DNA from: Candidatus Leptovillus gracilis
GTDB lineage: Bacteria; Chloroflexota; Anaerolineae; Promineifilales; Promineifilaceae
NCBI GenBank assembly: GCA_016716065.1
Contig: JADJXA010000001.1
Coordinates: 806,001 to 870,000, forward strand
DNA length: 64,000 nucleotides
Reading direction: 5' to 3'
The notes under the pieces were generated by a model. It was not told the DNA's origin. It worked only from the letters and a program-made list of their open reading frames with translations, and made no database searches. This document shows positions 34,791 through 43,572 of this stretch, piece by piece. Made by a program: the position numbers and the translations under genes. Position 1 is the first letter of the stretch; each line of letters starts with the position of its first letter.

Positions 34791-37628
34791 ATGCCCCTGA
34801 CGCCTGAATTTATCGCCGAACTATTGACCCAGCCAACGGCCGTTGCCCAGACCGTATTCTTGCTACAGGCCGATTTATGGCATGAAACGGGCCTGACTCG
34901 GCTGCTTGACAGCGCCAACCGCCTCATCAACAGCGACCTGGCCCAGGCGCGCCAACTGCTCGACCTGTGTGCAGACCTGGCCCCTGCGCTCGCCCCATCC
35001 CTTCAGCCCCAGGCCATTTATCTGCGCGCCCAGACCTTCGCCCTCAACGGCGAGTTCGAGTCGGCGTTGGCCGGCATCGCCCAGGCGCAGGCCGCCTACC
35101 AGGAAACCGGGCAGACGGCCGCCGCCCTGCGCACCAACGTCGGCCAGATCAACGTCCTCATCCACCTGGGACGCTATCAGGAGGCGCTCGACACCGCCCA
35201 AACTGCTCTGGCCGCCATCACCCAGACCACCGATCTGCCGGAGGAAACGGCCGTTCTGCTCACAGCCCATCTCCAGAACAATCGGGGCATCTGTTATAAG
35301 TTTATGGGGCGTTACGCCGACGCCATGTTCGCCTATAAAACTGCAGAAAGCCTGTTTCAGGCAGCCGACCAGCAAGAAGACGTGGCCAACATCCAGATGA
35401 ATTTGGGCGTCATGCTGGCCGAATTGGGGCACGGCAGCGAAGCCCTGACCGCTTACGAAACGGCCGCCGCCATCTACAGCCAGACCGCCAATCGTCGGCG
35501 GCAGGCGCAAAATTTGGAAAACATGGGCGAGCTGCACCTCTGGCTGGGCAATTACAACCGGAGCCTGGACGCCTTTGCCGCCGCCCGCGACCTCTTTGCC
35601 ACGCTGGACGCCCCCCTGGAACAATACATTTTGGAGCGGCTGACGGCCGATGCCTACCTGGCCCTCAACCTGCTAACGGAGGCAACGACCGCCTACCGCG
35701 CCGCCATCGCCGGATTAGAGTCGGGCGACGTACCCCATTACCTGGGCTGGGCGTTGTGGGGGCTGGGGGCGACGCTGCTGCGCCGCGGACGGTTGTCTGC
35801 GGCGGCGGAGACGCTGAGCCGGGCCGCTGACATTTTTGCCGCCGCGGGGAATGAACATTTACACTCAGCCGTACTGCTGGAGCAGGCGGCAGTGGCACAA
35901 GCCCAAAACGACAGCAGCACGGCGCTGCGGCAAACCCACCAGGCATTGGCGCTGATCAGCAAACAGGATTGGCCGGTGCAGCGCATTTACGCCAACCTGC
36001 GGCTGGCCGACCTGCTGCTGCCAGATACGGCCGCCGCCGAACCCCTTTTGCACGAAGCCAACCATCTGGCGGCGCTGCTGCCCCTGCCGGACCTGCGCTT
36101 TCGCGTGCAGCAGCGGCTGGGGCGGCTCTATCTTCTCCAGGGGCGCGGGGCGGAGGCGGAGGCAGTGCTGACAACGGCCGTTGCCGAAATCGAACGGCTG
36201 CGCGGGACCCTGGTCCGCCAGACTTTACGCGCCTCTTTTTTGCAGGACAAAACGGCCGTGTATGCCGACCTGGCCCAACTCTATCTGGCGCGCGGCGACC
36301 AGGACAGCCTGCAAAAAGCGTTCAGTGTGGCCGAGCAGGCCAAGTCCCGCGCCCTGGTAGACCTGCTCAGCGGCGTCATCGCCGCCCAACTGCAAAGCGA
36401 TACGGACCCCGCCCAGGCCAATCGGCTGCAAAGCCTGCAAGCCGATTTGCACGCCATCTACAACGAAGCGCTGCGCGACAGCCCGGAAGGGGACCGCGCC
36501 GCCCGCCTGACTGAACTCAACGACCGCGCCGCTGCGCTGGAGCAAGAGATTAGCCGCCTGCGCCTGCGCCTGGAAGGCGGCGGGGCCGACGACGACCTGG
36601 CCCAGGCCCTTCCCTTTGCCACCCTACAGCCAGCGCTGCCGGCCGACCAGACGCTGTTGGCCTACCACATTCTGGGCGAGGAAATCCTGGCCTTTGTTTA
36701 CCGGGATGGGGTTTTGCAGGTGGTGCGACAGCTCGGCAGCCTGCCTGTTTTGGGCAAACATCTGGCCGCGTTGGCGGTGGAATGGCAGCGCTTCCAGGCC
36801 AATCCCGCCTTCATTCAACGCCACCTGCCCCGGCTAACCCAATCCACACAGCACATTTTGCAGGCGCTGCATCAGGAACTTGTCGCGCCGGTCATGGCTC
36901 TGCTTAAGGGCAGTGAGCGGTTGGCGATCATCCCGCATGGGCTGCTGCACCATTTGCCCTTTGCGGCCCTTTACGACGGCCGTTCCTATCTGCTGGACCA
37001 ATTTGAACTGACCATCGCCCCCAGCGCCACCGTGCTGCACCTCTGCCGGGCGCGGACGCCCCGCCTGGCGGGACAGGCGGTCATCTTTGGCGTGGACGAC
37101 CCGCTGATTCCTTTTGCCGTGCAGGAGGCAACGGCCGTTAGCGGCTGCCTGCCGCACGCGCGCCTGCGCCTGGGTGAGCAGGCCACCCTGGCCGCTCTGC
37201 AAAGAGAAACGGCCGATTGCACCTTGCTGCATCTGGCCTGCCACGGCCTCTTCCGCCGCGACAATCCCCTCTTCTCCGCCCTCAAACTGCACGATGGCTG
37301 GCTGACGGCCGGCGATGCCATGCAGCTAAAATTGCCCGGCGCCTTCGTCGCCCTGAGCGCCTGCGAATCAGGCCGCAGCGAAGTCATCGGCGGTGATGAG
37401 TTGCTGGGTCTAACCTACGCCTTTCTCGGCGCGGGTGCGGCTGGGCTGTTGGTCAGCCTGTGGCTGGTGGAAGACGAAACCACCGCCGCCCTGATGACCC
37501 ACTTTTATCAGCAGCTTGCTCAGGGGACGGGCCACGCTGCCGCCCTGCGCCACGCCCAACGCAGCCTCAAAAAAAACCACCCCCACCCCTACTACTGGGC
37601 GCCCTTTGTCCTCATCGGCCAGAATTAG
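34791..37628 (+). CDS. TPR-CHAT protease (caspase-like)
   Basis: 945 residues. Residues ~50-520 are helical TPR repeats (e.g. ALRTNVGQINVLIHLGRYQE, ANIQMNLGVMLAELGHGSEA, QNLENMGELHLWLGNYNRSL). A helical linker follows and the C-terminal ~330 residues are a CHAT peptidase domain. The caspase-like dyad is visible: LLHLACHGLFRR (His818) and VALSACESGRSE (Cys858); GAGAAGLLVSLWLV and YYWAPFVLIGQ close the domain. CHAT proteases are typically activated through partner domains and cleave one or a few target proteins. Located between an anti-sigma-like gene and a subtilase, it may act in proteolytic signalling. Confidence 0.92.
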   Translation: MPLTPEFIAELLTQPTAVAQTVFLLQADLWHETGLTRLLDSANRLINSDLAQARQLLDLCADLAPALAPSLQPQAIYLRAQTFALNGEFESALAGIAQAQAAYQETGQTAAALRTNVGQINVLIHLGRYQEALDTAQTALAAITQTTDLPEETAVLLTAHLQNNRGICYKFMGRYADAMFAYKTAESLFQAADQQEDVANIQMNLGVMLAELGHGSEALTAYETAAAIYSQTANRRRQAQNLENMGELHLWLGNYNRSLDAFAAARDLFATLDAPLEQYILERLTADAYLALNLLTEATTAYRAAIAGLESGDVPHYLGWALWGLGATLLRRGRLSAAAETLSRAADIFAAAGNEHLHSAVLLEQAAVAQAQNDSSTALRQTHQALALISKQDWPVQRIYANLRLADLLLPDTAAAEPLLHEANHLAALLPLPDLRFRVQQRLGRLYLLQGRGAEAEAVLTTAVAEIERLRGTLVRQTLRASFLQDKTAVYADLAQLYLARGDQDSLQKAFSVAEQAKSRALVDLLSGVIAAQLQSDTDPAQANRLQSLQADLHAIYNEALRDSPEGDRAARLTELNDRAAALEQEISRLRLRLEGGGADDDLAQALPFATLQPALPADQTLLAYHILGEEILAFVYRDGVLQVVRQLGSLPVLGKHLAALAVEWQRFQANPAFIQRHLPRLTQSTQHILQALHQELVAPVMALLKGSERLAIIPHGLLHHLPFAALYDGRSYLLDQFELTIAPSATVLHLCRARTPRLAGQAVIFGVDDPLIPFAVQEATAVSGCLPHARLRLGEQATLAALQRETADCTLLHLACHGLFRRDNPLFSALKLHDGWLTAGDAMQLKLPGAFVALSACESGRSEVIGGDELLGLTYAFLGAGAAGLLVSLWLVEDETTAALMTHFYQQLAQGTGHAAALRHAQRSLKKNHPHPYYWAPFVLIGQN

Positions 37629-37666
37629 TGCCTTAGCCAGGTTGCTAACCCTTTACCCTGCTGCCT

Positions 37667-37752
37667 AGTACCCGTAACCCGAAGTCCGTATACCGTATTC
37701 CGACAGCGTTTGCCAGAGGTAGCGCCCTACGGATTACCGAATACGGATACTA
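37667..37752. repeat. Heptads with core element
   Basis: CCCGTAACCCGAAGTCCGTA and CCGTATTCCG heptads around a core at 37705-37732 (GCGTTTGCCAGAGGTAGCGC then CCTACGG), matching the cores at 20.7 and 34.7 kb. Confidence 0.75.
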
Positions 37753-37790
37753 GCCGGTGAATTTCATCCACAGGCTGAACTGAACTTCCA

Positions 37791-37829
37791 AAATTGGTGT
37801 ATTTTTCGGCCACGCTGCGGCTTACATCT
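37791..37829 (+). promoter_or_regulatory. Shared promoter-like box, copy P2
   Basis: AAATTGGTGTATTTTT, then GGCTTACAT after the same 13-nt spacing as P1, about 120 nt before the subtilase start. Confidence 0.65.
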
Positions 37830-37949
37830 ATAGTGGAACGTAACAACAGTGCTGCTCTGGAAAAGAACAAACCAGCTCAGTCGTCATATTGGACCCACCA
37901 AAACAAAAATTTGCCGCAAACGCTATCTTGGACCATGAAGGAGCGAAAC

Positions 37950-40187
37950 ATGTATTCAACAAATCGTAAACTAATCCTGTTTATTAGCCAGGTACTATTG
38001 GGAGGGCTGTTGTTAACGGCCGTTCTCAACCGCGCCACCCTCGCCGCTGAACTAGAGCAGGCCGCGGGGGCCAACATTCTTTACCTGCCCTCGGTGCAGA
38101 TCAGCATCCCATCCTCGGTGATATTGGACGAGATCATCGTGAAGCTAGACGCACAGCAGGCGGGGGCGACCATCGCGGCCATCAACCAGACCTACAACAC
38201 CACAACGGTACGGCCGTTATCCCTCGGCCGCGCCATCTACCTGCTGCAAACCGTGCCCGGCGCAGACCTGGACCAGCTCGCGCAAACGATGACCGCCGAT
38301 AGCCGCATCGTGTACGCCGAACCGAATCGTCCCACCGACGCCCCGGAATCTATTGGCCGAGAGGCGTTCTCCTGGGGTGGGCCGGATGATGGTCCCTATA
38401 ACGAGCAATACGCCCAAGAGATGCTGGGGCTGCCCGCTGCCCACGCTCTTAGTCAGGGCGCAGGCGTGATTGTGGCCGTCATTGATACCGGTGTGCAGTT
38501 GAACCATCCCCACCTGGCCTCCCACTTAACGGCCGCTCGCATTGACTTTGTAGATGGCGACGACGTGCCAGAGGATGAATTTAGCGGCGGGGATGATTAT
38601 GGCGCGGGGCACGGAACCCACGTCGCCGGTATCGTCCGCCTGACGGCCCCGCAGGCGCAAATCATGCCCATTCGCGTGCTGGATACCGACGGCCGGGGTT
38701 ACTCTGCCACCGTCGCTGAAGCCATTCTTTTTGCCCTGGAAAATGGGGCAAATGTCATCAATCTCAGTCTGGGTATGCCTTACGAGTCTCCTCTGCTGCA
38801 GGATATCATCGAAGATGCCACGGAAGAAGGGGTGGTGGTGGTGGCCGCTGCCGGAAATTTGAACAGTACGCAGAAGCAGTACCCGGCGGCGACGGAGTGC
38901 GTGTTGAGTGTAACGGCCGTTAACCCCAACCGGATCAAAGCCGATTTTGCCAGCTACGGAGACTGGCTGCTGCTGTCTGCGCCGGGCGTGGGCATTTACA
39001 GCACCCTGCCCGTAGATGGCTATGGCAGTTGGAGCGGCACTTCGATGGCCGCCCCCTTTGTCGCCGGGCAGGCGGCGCTGCTGCTGGGCCTGAACGCGGG
39101 CCTGAATGTGGCGCAGATAGCCGATTTGATGGGGGGAACGGCCGTTGACCTCAATCCCTTCAATCCCAGCTACACCAACCAGCTAGGCGTCGGCCTGATC
39201 AACGTCATCGCCAGCCTCAACGCCCTGCAATCGGGCAACATCCCCATCCTGGAACTGCTGGACGAAGACTGCGACGACGATGACAATGACGACGGCGCTG
39301 CCCACAACGCTGGTGATTATTTTATGTTTGCCAAAGCGTCCGGCGATGGCGGCTCCTCCGACCCTAAAGTCTACGAACCAGTCTGTGACGGCGCCAACGA
39401 CAAACAGGCGGATATCAGCGGCAGCAATAGTGATTTTTACGGCCGTTTGCACAGCAACGCCGACCTGGCCATTTCCGGGTCAGATAACCGGTTCCGCAAC
39501 ACCCTTTCGCCCAACTCCGAGCTAACCTACGGCGTCAACGACGGACCCTCATCGGCCTGCCAGTTGCAAGCCGAAAATTCCAACACCTATGCCAGTGGCT
39601 ACCCCCTCAACATCACCGGCAATGGCAACCCAGGCAGCATCCAGGGGCCTTACCAGATTGGGCCAAAAGGGTGGCCAGGCAACCTGGGCAAGTTCCTGGA
39701 CGTCAGCGGCATGACCTTTGGCAATAACATCGCCCAGGTTTTGCCGGGCCGCGTCTGTGACCGCGGCTCCTTAACCCACTCCGGCGTCATCGAAATTACC
39801 GCCGCCGATAACGGCAAGGTCGTCTGCAACGGCGGCGATCCCATCGTCATCAGCGACTCCGGTCTGGGCACACCGGTCAATCCCTTCCGCGTGACAATGG
39901 TGTCGCATGGGCTGATCGAAATCAGCGGCTCCAACCATTATCTGGCCCCAGCCGCCTATAGCGTGCTGGCTTGGACCGACCAGCGATTCAGCAACGAAGC
40001 CACCAGCATCAAAATCGCCGGGAGCAATGTCAACGTCATCGAGCGGGCGATCCTCTTCTCGCCGCGCAGCGGGCAGGACGTTTCCGGTTCCAATAATGCG
40101 CTTTTGTGTATCCAGATGGTCGGCCAGGGGGCGCTCAAAGCGGCGGGCAGCAACTCGGTTTTGGGGCCGTTCGCCCCCGGCTGCTAA
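37950..40187 (+). CDS. Secreted S8-family serine peptidase (subtilisin-like)
   Basis: About 745 residues from ATG 37950, which has an AAGGAG site 5 nt upstream; the frame is open to 37794 but that is promoter and leader. Signal peptide about 1-30 (ends TLAAELEQ), then a propeptide (ILDEIIVKLDAQQAGATIAA to IVYAEPNRPT). The triad is D179 (VAVIDTGVQLNHP), H221 (GHGTHVAGIV) and S365 (GTSMAAPFVAG). The last ~300 residues are an Asp-rich stretch (DEDCDDDDNDDG) and a beta-rich region with recurrent SGSN motifs (ISGSNSDF, ISGSDNRF, ISGSNHYL, VSGSNNAL, AAGSNSVL), probably a surface-binding or Ca-binding extension. Active-site residues are all present. Confidence 0.93.
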   Translation: MYSTNRKLILFISQVLLGGLLLTAVLNRATLAAELEQAAGANILYLPSVQISIPSSVILDEIIVKLDAQQAGATIAAINQTYNTTTVRPLSLGRAIYLLQTVPGADLDQLAQTMTADSRIVYAEPNRPTDAPESIGREAFSWGGPDDGPYNEQYAQEMLGLPAAHALSQGAGVIVAVIDTGVQLNHPHLASHLTAARIDFVDGDDVPEDEFSGGDDYGAGHGTHVAGIVRLTAPQAQIMPIRVLDTDGRGYSATVAEAILFALENGANVINLSLGMPYESPLLQDIIEDATEEGVVVVAAAGNLNSTQKQYPAATECVLSVTAVNPNRIKADFASYGDWLLLSAPGVGIYSTLPVDGYGSWSGTSMAAPFVAGQAALLLGLNAGLNVAQIADLMGGTAVDLNPFNPSYTNQLGVGLINVIASLNALQSGNIPILELLDEDCDDDDNDDGAAHNAGDYFMFAKASGDGGSSDPKVYEPVCDGANDKQADISGSNSDFYGRLHSNADLAISGSDNRFRNTLSPNSELTYGVNDGPSSACQLQAENSNTYASGYPLNITGNGNPGSIQGPYQIGPKGWPGNLGKFLDVSGMTFGNNIAQVLPGRVCDRGSLTHSGVIEITAADNGKVVCNGGDPIVISDSGLGTPVNPFRVTMVSHGLIEISGSNHYLAPAAYSVLAWTDQRFSNEATSIKIAGSNVNVIERAILFSPRSGQDVSGSNNALLCIQMVGQGALKAAGSNSVLGPFAPGC

Positions 40188-40218
40188 CGTCCAGGTTGCC
40201 TCAAGTTTGAGAACAGGC

Positions 40219-40250
40219 GCGCGAGATGACGCTCTCTCGCGCTTTTTTTG
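40219..40250 (+). terminator. Rho-independent terminator of the subtilase gene
   Basis: GCGCGAGA (40219-40226) pairs with TCTCGCGC (40235-40242), followed by seven T. Confidence 0.88.
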
Positions 40251-40263
40251 TTTTTCCGCTTGG

Positions 40264-40294
40264 ACCTGACAGATTTCCGGAAACCTGTCAGGTC
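40264..40294. repeat. Near-perfect 30-bp palindrome ACCTGACAG...CTGTCAGGT
   Basis: ACCTGACAG A TTTCC GGAAA C CTGTCAGGT is a nearly perfect inverted repeat between the terminator and promoter box P3. It could be a regulator site or a dispersed palindrome; related TGTCA(C/G)CTTGTCAGG words occur at 8320-8350 and 59075-59097. Confidence 0.6.
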
Positions 40295-40301
40295 TTACTG
40301 G

Positions 40302-40341
40302 AAAACTGCTGTATTTTCTCCCCATCGGTCGGGCTTATATC
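40302..40341 (+). promoter_or_regulatory. Shared promoter-like box, copy P3
   Basis: AAAACTGCTGTATTTTC, then GGCTTATATCTG after 14 nt, about 60 nt before the ATG at 40403. Confidence 0.68.
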
Positions 40342-40402
40342 TGTTAGCCGCACAAACAGCGGCAGCTACGTTACAACAAAACCCGATCTTGGAGGCAACG
40401 CA

Positions 40403-41341
40403 ATGACAGAACAGTTAAACGCTTTCGGGCATTTGCTGATTATTTTGGCCTTTATCATCCTGCTGATTGACATCCGGCGGAACCAGCGCACCCTGCGCCG
40501 AACGATACGGCACAGCCGCTGGGTTTACCGGACAATCCTGGCTGTGGCAGTTTTTAGCGGCCTGGCCAATGGCGTCTGGCTGATTTATTTTGCGGCCGAT
40601 CTGGAGGTGCACACTGCCCTGGGTTGGTCGCTGAGTTCGCTGACCCATCTAAGCATCCTGCTGCTGGTTTTTACTGTGGCGGTGTTGATACGCTCCAAAC
40701 TGGTGGGCGAGCGCGTGGAGGGCAGGCGCCGCATCCTGGCGATTGGCGCCCATCCCGACGATTTGGAAATCGCCTGCGGTGGCACGCTGGCCCGCCTCTG
40801 CGACGAAGGCCATCTGGTGGCCGGCCTGATTCTGACACACGGCAGCCAGGGCGGCGACAGCCTGATTCGCCAGATGGAGGCGCAGAATGGGGCCAGCTTT
40901 CTCGGTTTGCACGACTTTACCTTGCTTAACCTGCCGGACACGAATTTGGATTTAGACGGGGTGCGCCAGGCGATTGAAGAGAAGGTGCAAGCCTTCCGCC
41001 CGGACATCATCTTCACCCATTCAGAGCATGATCAACATCAGGACCACCAGATCATCCACCAGGCGACGCTGCAAGCAGGGCGGCGGGTGAATACGATTCT
41101 TTGCTATGAAAGCCCTTCAACGACGCTGGACTTCAAGCCCAGCCTGTTTATTGAGATTGGTGATTACGTAGATGTGAAGATTGAGAGTATCCGCGAACAC
41201 CAGAACCAGGCGCGTAAGGCGTACATGGACGCCGCTCTGGTGCGTTCCCAGGCGCGGGTGCGCGGCGAACAGACCAAGACCCATTATGCCGAGGGCTTTG
41301 AAGTGCGCCGCGCCCTGATGATGGAAGGAGGAATCTTATGA
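40403..41341 (+). CDS. Membrane-anchored PIG-L/LmbE family deacetylase
   Basis: 312 residues from ATG 40403 with a GGAGG site. Three hydrophobic helices (LLIILAFIILLI, TILAVAVFSGLANGVWLIYF, LSILLLVFTVAVLI) precede the catalytic domain, so the enzyme is held at the membrane. AIGAHPDDLEIACGGTLARL is the zinc-binding AHPDD motif and HSEHDQHQDHQIIH the C-terminal His motif of PIG-L deacetylases, which remove acetyl groups from GlcNAc-containing molecules. It overlaps the ATP-grasp gene by ATGA and is preceded by box P3. With the PgaC- and PgaB-like genes downstream it suggests synthesis of a de-N-acetylated amino-sugar polymer or glycolipid. Confidence 0.9.
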   Translation: MTEQLNAFGHLLIILAFIILLIDIRRNQRTLRRTIRHSRWVYRTILAVAVFSGLANGVWLIYFAADLEVHTALGWSLSSLTHLSILLLVFTVAVLIRSKLVGERVEGRRRILAIGAHPDDLEIACGGTLARLCDEGHLVAGLILTHGSQGGDSLIRQMEAQNGASFLGLHDFTLLNLPDTNLDLDGVRQAIEEKVQAFRPDIIFTHSEHDQHQDHQIIHQATLQAGRRVNTILCYESPSTTLDFKPSLFIEIGDYVDVKIESIREHQNQARKAYMDAALVRSQARVRGEQTKTHYAEGFEVRRALMMEGGIL

Positions 41342-42174
41342 GAGTGCTGGTAACTGGCGTTGGTGGCCCGGCCGGCCGCCACGTGAGCCAATTGTTATGT
41401 CAGGGCGGGCACAAGGTGATTGGCGTGGACATGCAGTTGGTGACGCTGTCGGGATTGGCCGCCTTCTACCAGGCCCCGCCGGCGCGTGACCCGACGTATG
41501 TGGATTGGTTGGCGCAAACGGCCGTTACCGCCGACCTCATCATCCCTACCGTGCAGGAAGAGCTGACCATCATCGCCGCCGCCCAGGATAAGCTGCCCTG
41601 CCCCGTTCTCATTGCTCCGGCCCTGCCTGTATCTGTCGCCCACGACAAATACCAGACAGCGCAAGCTCTGGCTGTTAGCGGCGTGCCCGTACCTGAATTT
41701 GTCCGTCCGGCTGACCTGCATTCGGCCGCCGACGTGGCAACAATGGTTGGTTGGCCTTGCCTGAGCAAACCGCGCGTCGGGCGCGGCGGGCGCGGCGTGA
41801 CGGTCTACGACAGCCCGGCGGATTTCCCGGCTCTGGCGGCTTTGGATGAAGATTACATTGTGCAAGCATTTGCCCCCGGCGCGGAATACGCCGTCAATCT
41901 CTATGTGAATGGGGTGGCGACAGTGGTGGTTGTCCTGGAAAAGACGGCTTTACGTGAAGGGCGCACTGGCAATGCTGCCCGGGTGCGCCGGGTGGACGCG
42001 CCAGATGTGGCGGTAACGGCCGTTGCCGCCGCCCGCGCCCTGGGATTGACTGGCCCACTGGACATAGACATCCGCCGCCGCGCCGATGGTTGCCCCCTGG
42101 TGCTGGAAATCAACGCCCGCTTTGGGGCCAACATCGCCCACGCACCGGAAGTTCTGGCGATTGCTCTGGCGTAA
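41338..42174 (+). CDS. ATP-grasp domain carboxylate-amine ligase-like protein
   Basis: 278 residues. MRVLVTGVGGPAGRHVSQLL is the N-terminal Rossmann part seen in CarB-like ATP-grasp enzymes; WPCLSKPRVGRGGRGVTVY is the ATP-binding lysine and glycine loop, and PLDIDIRRRADGCPLVLEIN with ARFGANIAHAP holds the metal-binding Asp/Glu/Asn. It would ligate a carboxylate to an amine or similar nucleophile using ATP. Coupling to the PIG-L gene (4-bp overlap) suggests it may modify the amine freed by deacetylation, e.g. by adding an amino acid; this is inference. Confidence 0.85.
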   Translation: MRVLVTGVGGPAGRHVSQLLCQGGHKVIGVDMQLVTLSGLAAFYQAPPARDPTYVDWLAQTAVTADLIIPTVQEELTIIAAAQDKLPCPVLIAPALPVSVAHDKYQTAQALAVSGVPVPEFVRPADLHSAADVATMVGWPCLSKPRVGRGGRGVTVYDSPADFPALAALDEDYIVQAFAPGAEYAVNLYVNGVATVVVVLEKTALREGRTGNAARVRRVDAPDVAVTAVAAARALGLTGPLDIDIRRRADGCPLVLEINARFGANIAHAPEVLAIALA

Positions 42175-42252
42175 TCCGTATTCCGTGTTCCGTATTCCGT
42201 GAACTGTCACAGACGGGTTACGGACTACGGGTTACGGTTTACGAACAAGGCT
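42172..42252. repeat. 7-bp tandem array
   Basis: CCGTATTCCGTGTTCCGTAT and, further right, ACGGGTTACGGACTACGGGT heptads fill the gap between the ATP-grasp and GT2 genes. Confidence 0.8.
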
Positions 42253-42257
42253 CTTCT

Positions 42258-43487
42258 ATGCTTACACTCATCCAATTCACCTACCTGCTGCTTAGTCTGT
42301 TAGCCCTCATTGTCGGCTGGCACATGCTGCTGTTCTTCCCGTTGTCGCTGCTGCATCAATACCGGCAACGGCGGCCAGCGGAAACGGAACAGGAACGGCC
42401 GTCTGTCTCCATCATCGTACCCGCCTACAACGAAGCAAAGGTCATCGGCAACTGCGTTCGCTCCATCTTGCGCTCCGACTACGACTGTTACGAAGTCATC
42501 CTGGTCAACGATGGTTCCAGCGACGACACCCTGGCTCAGATGCAGCAGTTCGCTGCCCAGCCGCGCGTGCGTGTGATTGACAAGCCCAACGGCGGCAAGG
42601 CGTCGGCGCTGAACGCCGGCATCCGCCAGGCGCACGGCGACGTTCTCTTCTTTGTTGACGCCGACGGCATTTTCCGCCGCGACACCATTCGCCAGATGGT
42701 GATGGGTTTCAACAGCCCGGCCGTTGGCGCCGTCTGCGGCACAGACTGCCCGGTGAACCTGGACCGCTTACAGACGCGCCTGATGGTAGTGCAAACCCAT
42801 GTTACCACCGGCATGGTGCGCCGCGCCCTGGCAGCGATCAACTGCCTGCCCATTGTCTCTGGCAACATCGGCGCGTTTCGCCGCGACGTGTTAGAGCAGA
42901 TCGGTTACTTTCGCCACGGTTTCATTGGCGAAGACCTGGAGCTGACCTGGCGGGTCCATCGCGCCGGTTATCGGGTAGCCTTCCAGCCGGAGGCGGTGGT
43001 TTATGCTGAATTGCCCTCGACGGTGAAGGCTTTGTGGAAACAGCGGGTGCGTTGGGGTCGAGGGCTGCTGCAAACGGCCGTTCTCCACCGTGATATGTTC
43101 TTCAAACCTCACTATGGTCTGATGGCTCTCTACCTGCCGCTCAATGTTCTCAGCCTGACTCTTATCCCCATCCTGCAACTGCTTTTGCTCTGCCTGCTGT
43201 TCACTCTGCTGGCTTCAGGGGCCAGCCCGCTCGAAGATGGTTTCCTCAGCTTCTTGGGCTGGCTGGGCTTTGCCGCAACCAGTTTTACCACCGCCTTTGC
43301 CATCGCCTTAAACCGCGCCTGGACCGACCTGAGATACATCTACGTGCTGCCTTTGTGGATACCCTACGCCTTCTTTCTCAATTTCGTCATGCTCTGGGCG
43401 TTTGTCCTGGAACTGCGCGGCGTAGAGGCAAAGTGGAACAAGCTGGAGCGCACCGGCGTGATTAGCCGCCGGGATACAGCGCTTTGA
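42258..43487 (+). CDS. Membrane GT2 polysaccharide synthase (PgaC/hyaluronan-synthase-like)
   Basis: 409 residues from ATG 42258. One N-terminal helix, a GT-A domain and three C-terminal helices. VSIIVPAYNEAKVIGNCVRS, EVILVNDGSSDDT, LFFVDADGIFRRDT (DxD), GEDLELTWRVHRAG and KQRVRWGRG (QxxRW) are the full set of motifs for processive beta-GT2 synthases that polymerise and export sugars such as GlcNAc. It lies between the deacetylase/ATP-grasp pair and a lipoprotein with a PgaB-like TIM barrel, so a PNAG-like polymer is the best guess. Specificity cannot be proven from sequence. Confidence 0.9.
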   Translation: MLTLIQFTYLLLSLLALIVGWHMLLFFPLSLLHQYRQRRPAETEQERPSVSIIVPAYNEAKVIGNCVRSILRSDYDCYEVILVNDGSSDDTLAQMQQFAAQPRVRVIDKPNGGKASALNAGIRQAHGDVLFFVDADGIFRRDTIRQMVMGFNSPAVGAVCGTDCPVNLDRLQTRLMVVQTHVTTGMVRRALAAINCLPIVSGNIGAFRRDVLEQIGYFRHGFIGEDLELTWRVHRAGYRVAFQPEAVVYAELPSTVKALWKQRVRWGRGLLQTAVLHRDMFFKPHYGLMALYLPLNVLSLTLIPILQLLLLCLLFTLLASGASPLEDGFLSFLGWLGFAATSFTTAFAIALNRAWTDLRYIYVLPLWIPYAFFLNFVMLWAFVLELRGVEAKWNKLERTGVISRRDTAL

Positions 43488-43507
43488 GGCATTGATGACA
43501 AAAAACA

Positions 43508-43527
43508 CCAGGGAATGGATTCCCTGG
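43508..43527. terminator. Hairpin between the GT2 and lipoprotein genes
   Basis: CCAGGGAAT-GG-ATTCCCTGG is a perfect 9-bp stem. No T-run follows on the plus strand; an A-run precedes it, so terminator function is unproven. Confidence 0.4.
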
Positions 43528-43572
43528 CTAAAACAGGAAGTATGCTGACGCACACTCTGGTAAGGAACCCTT

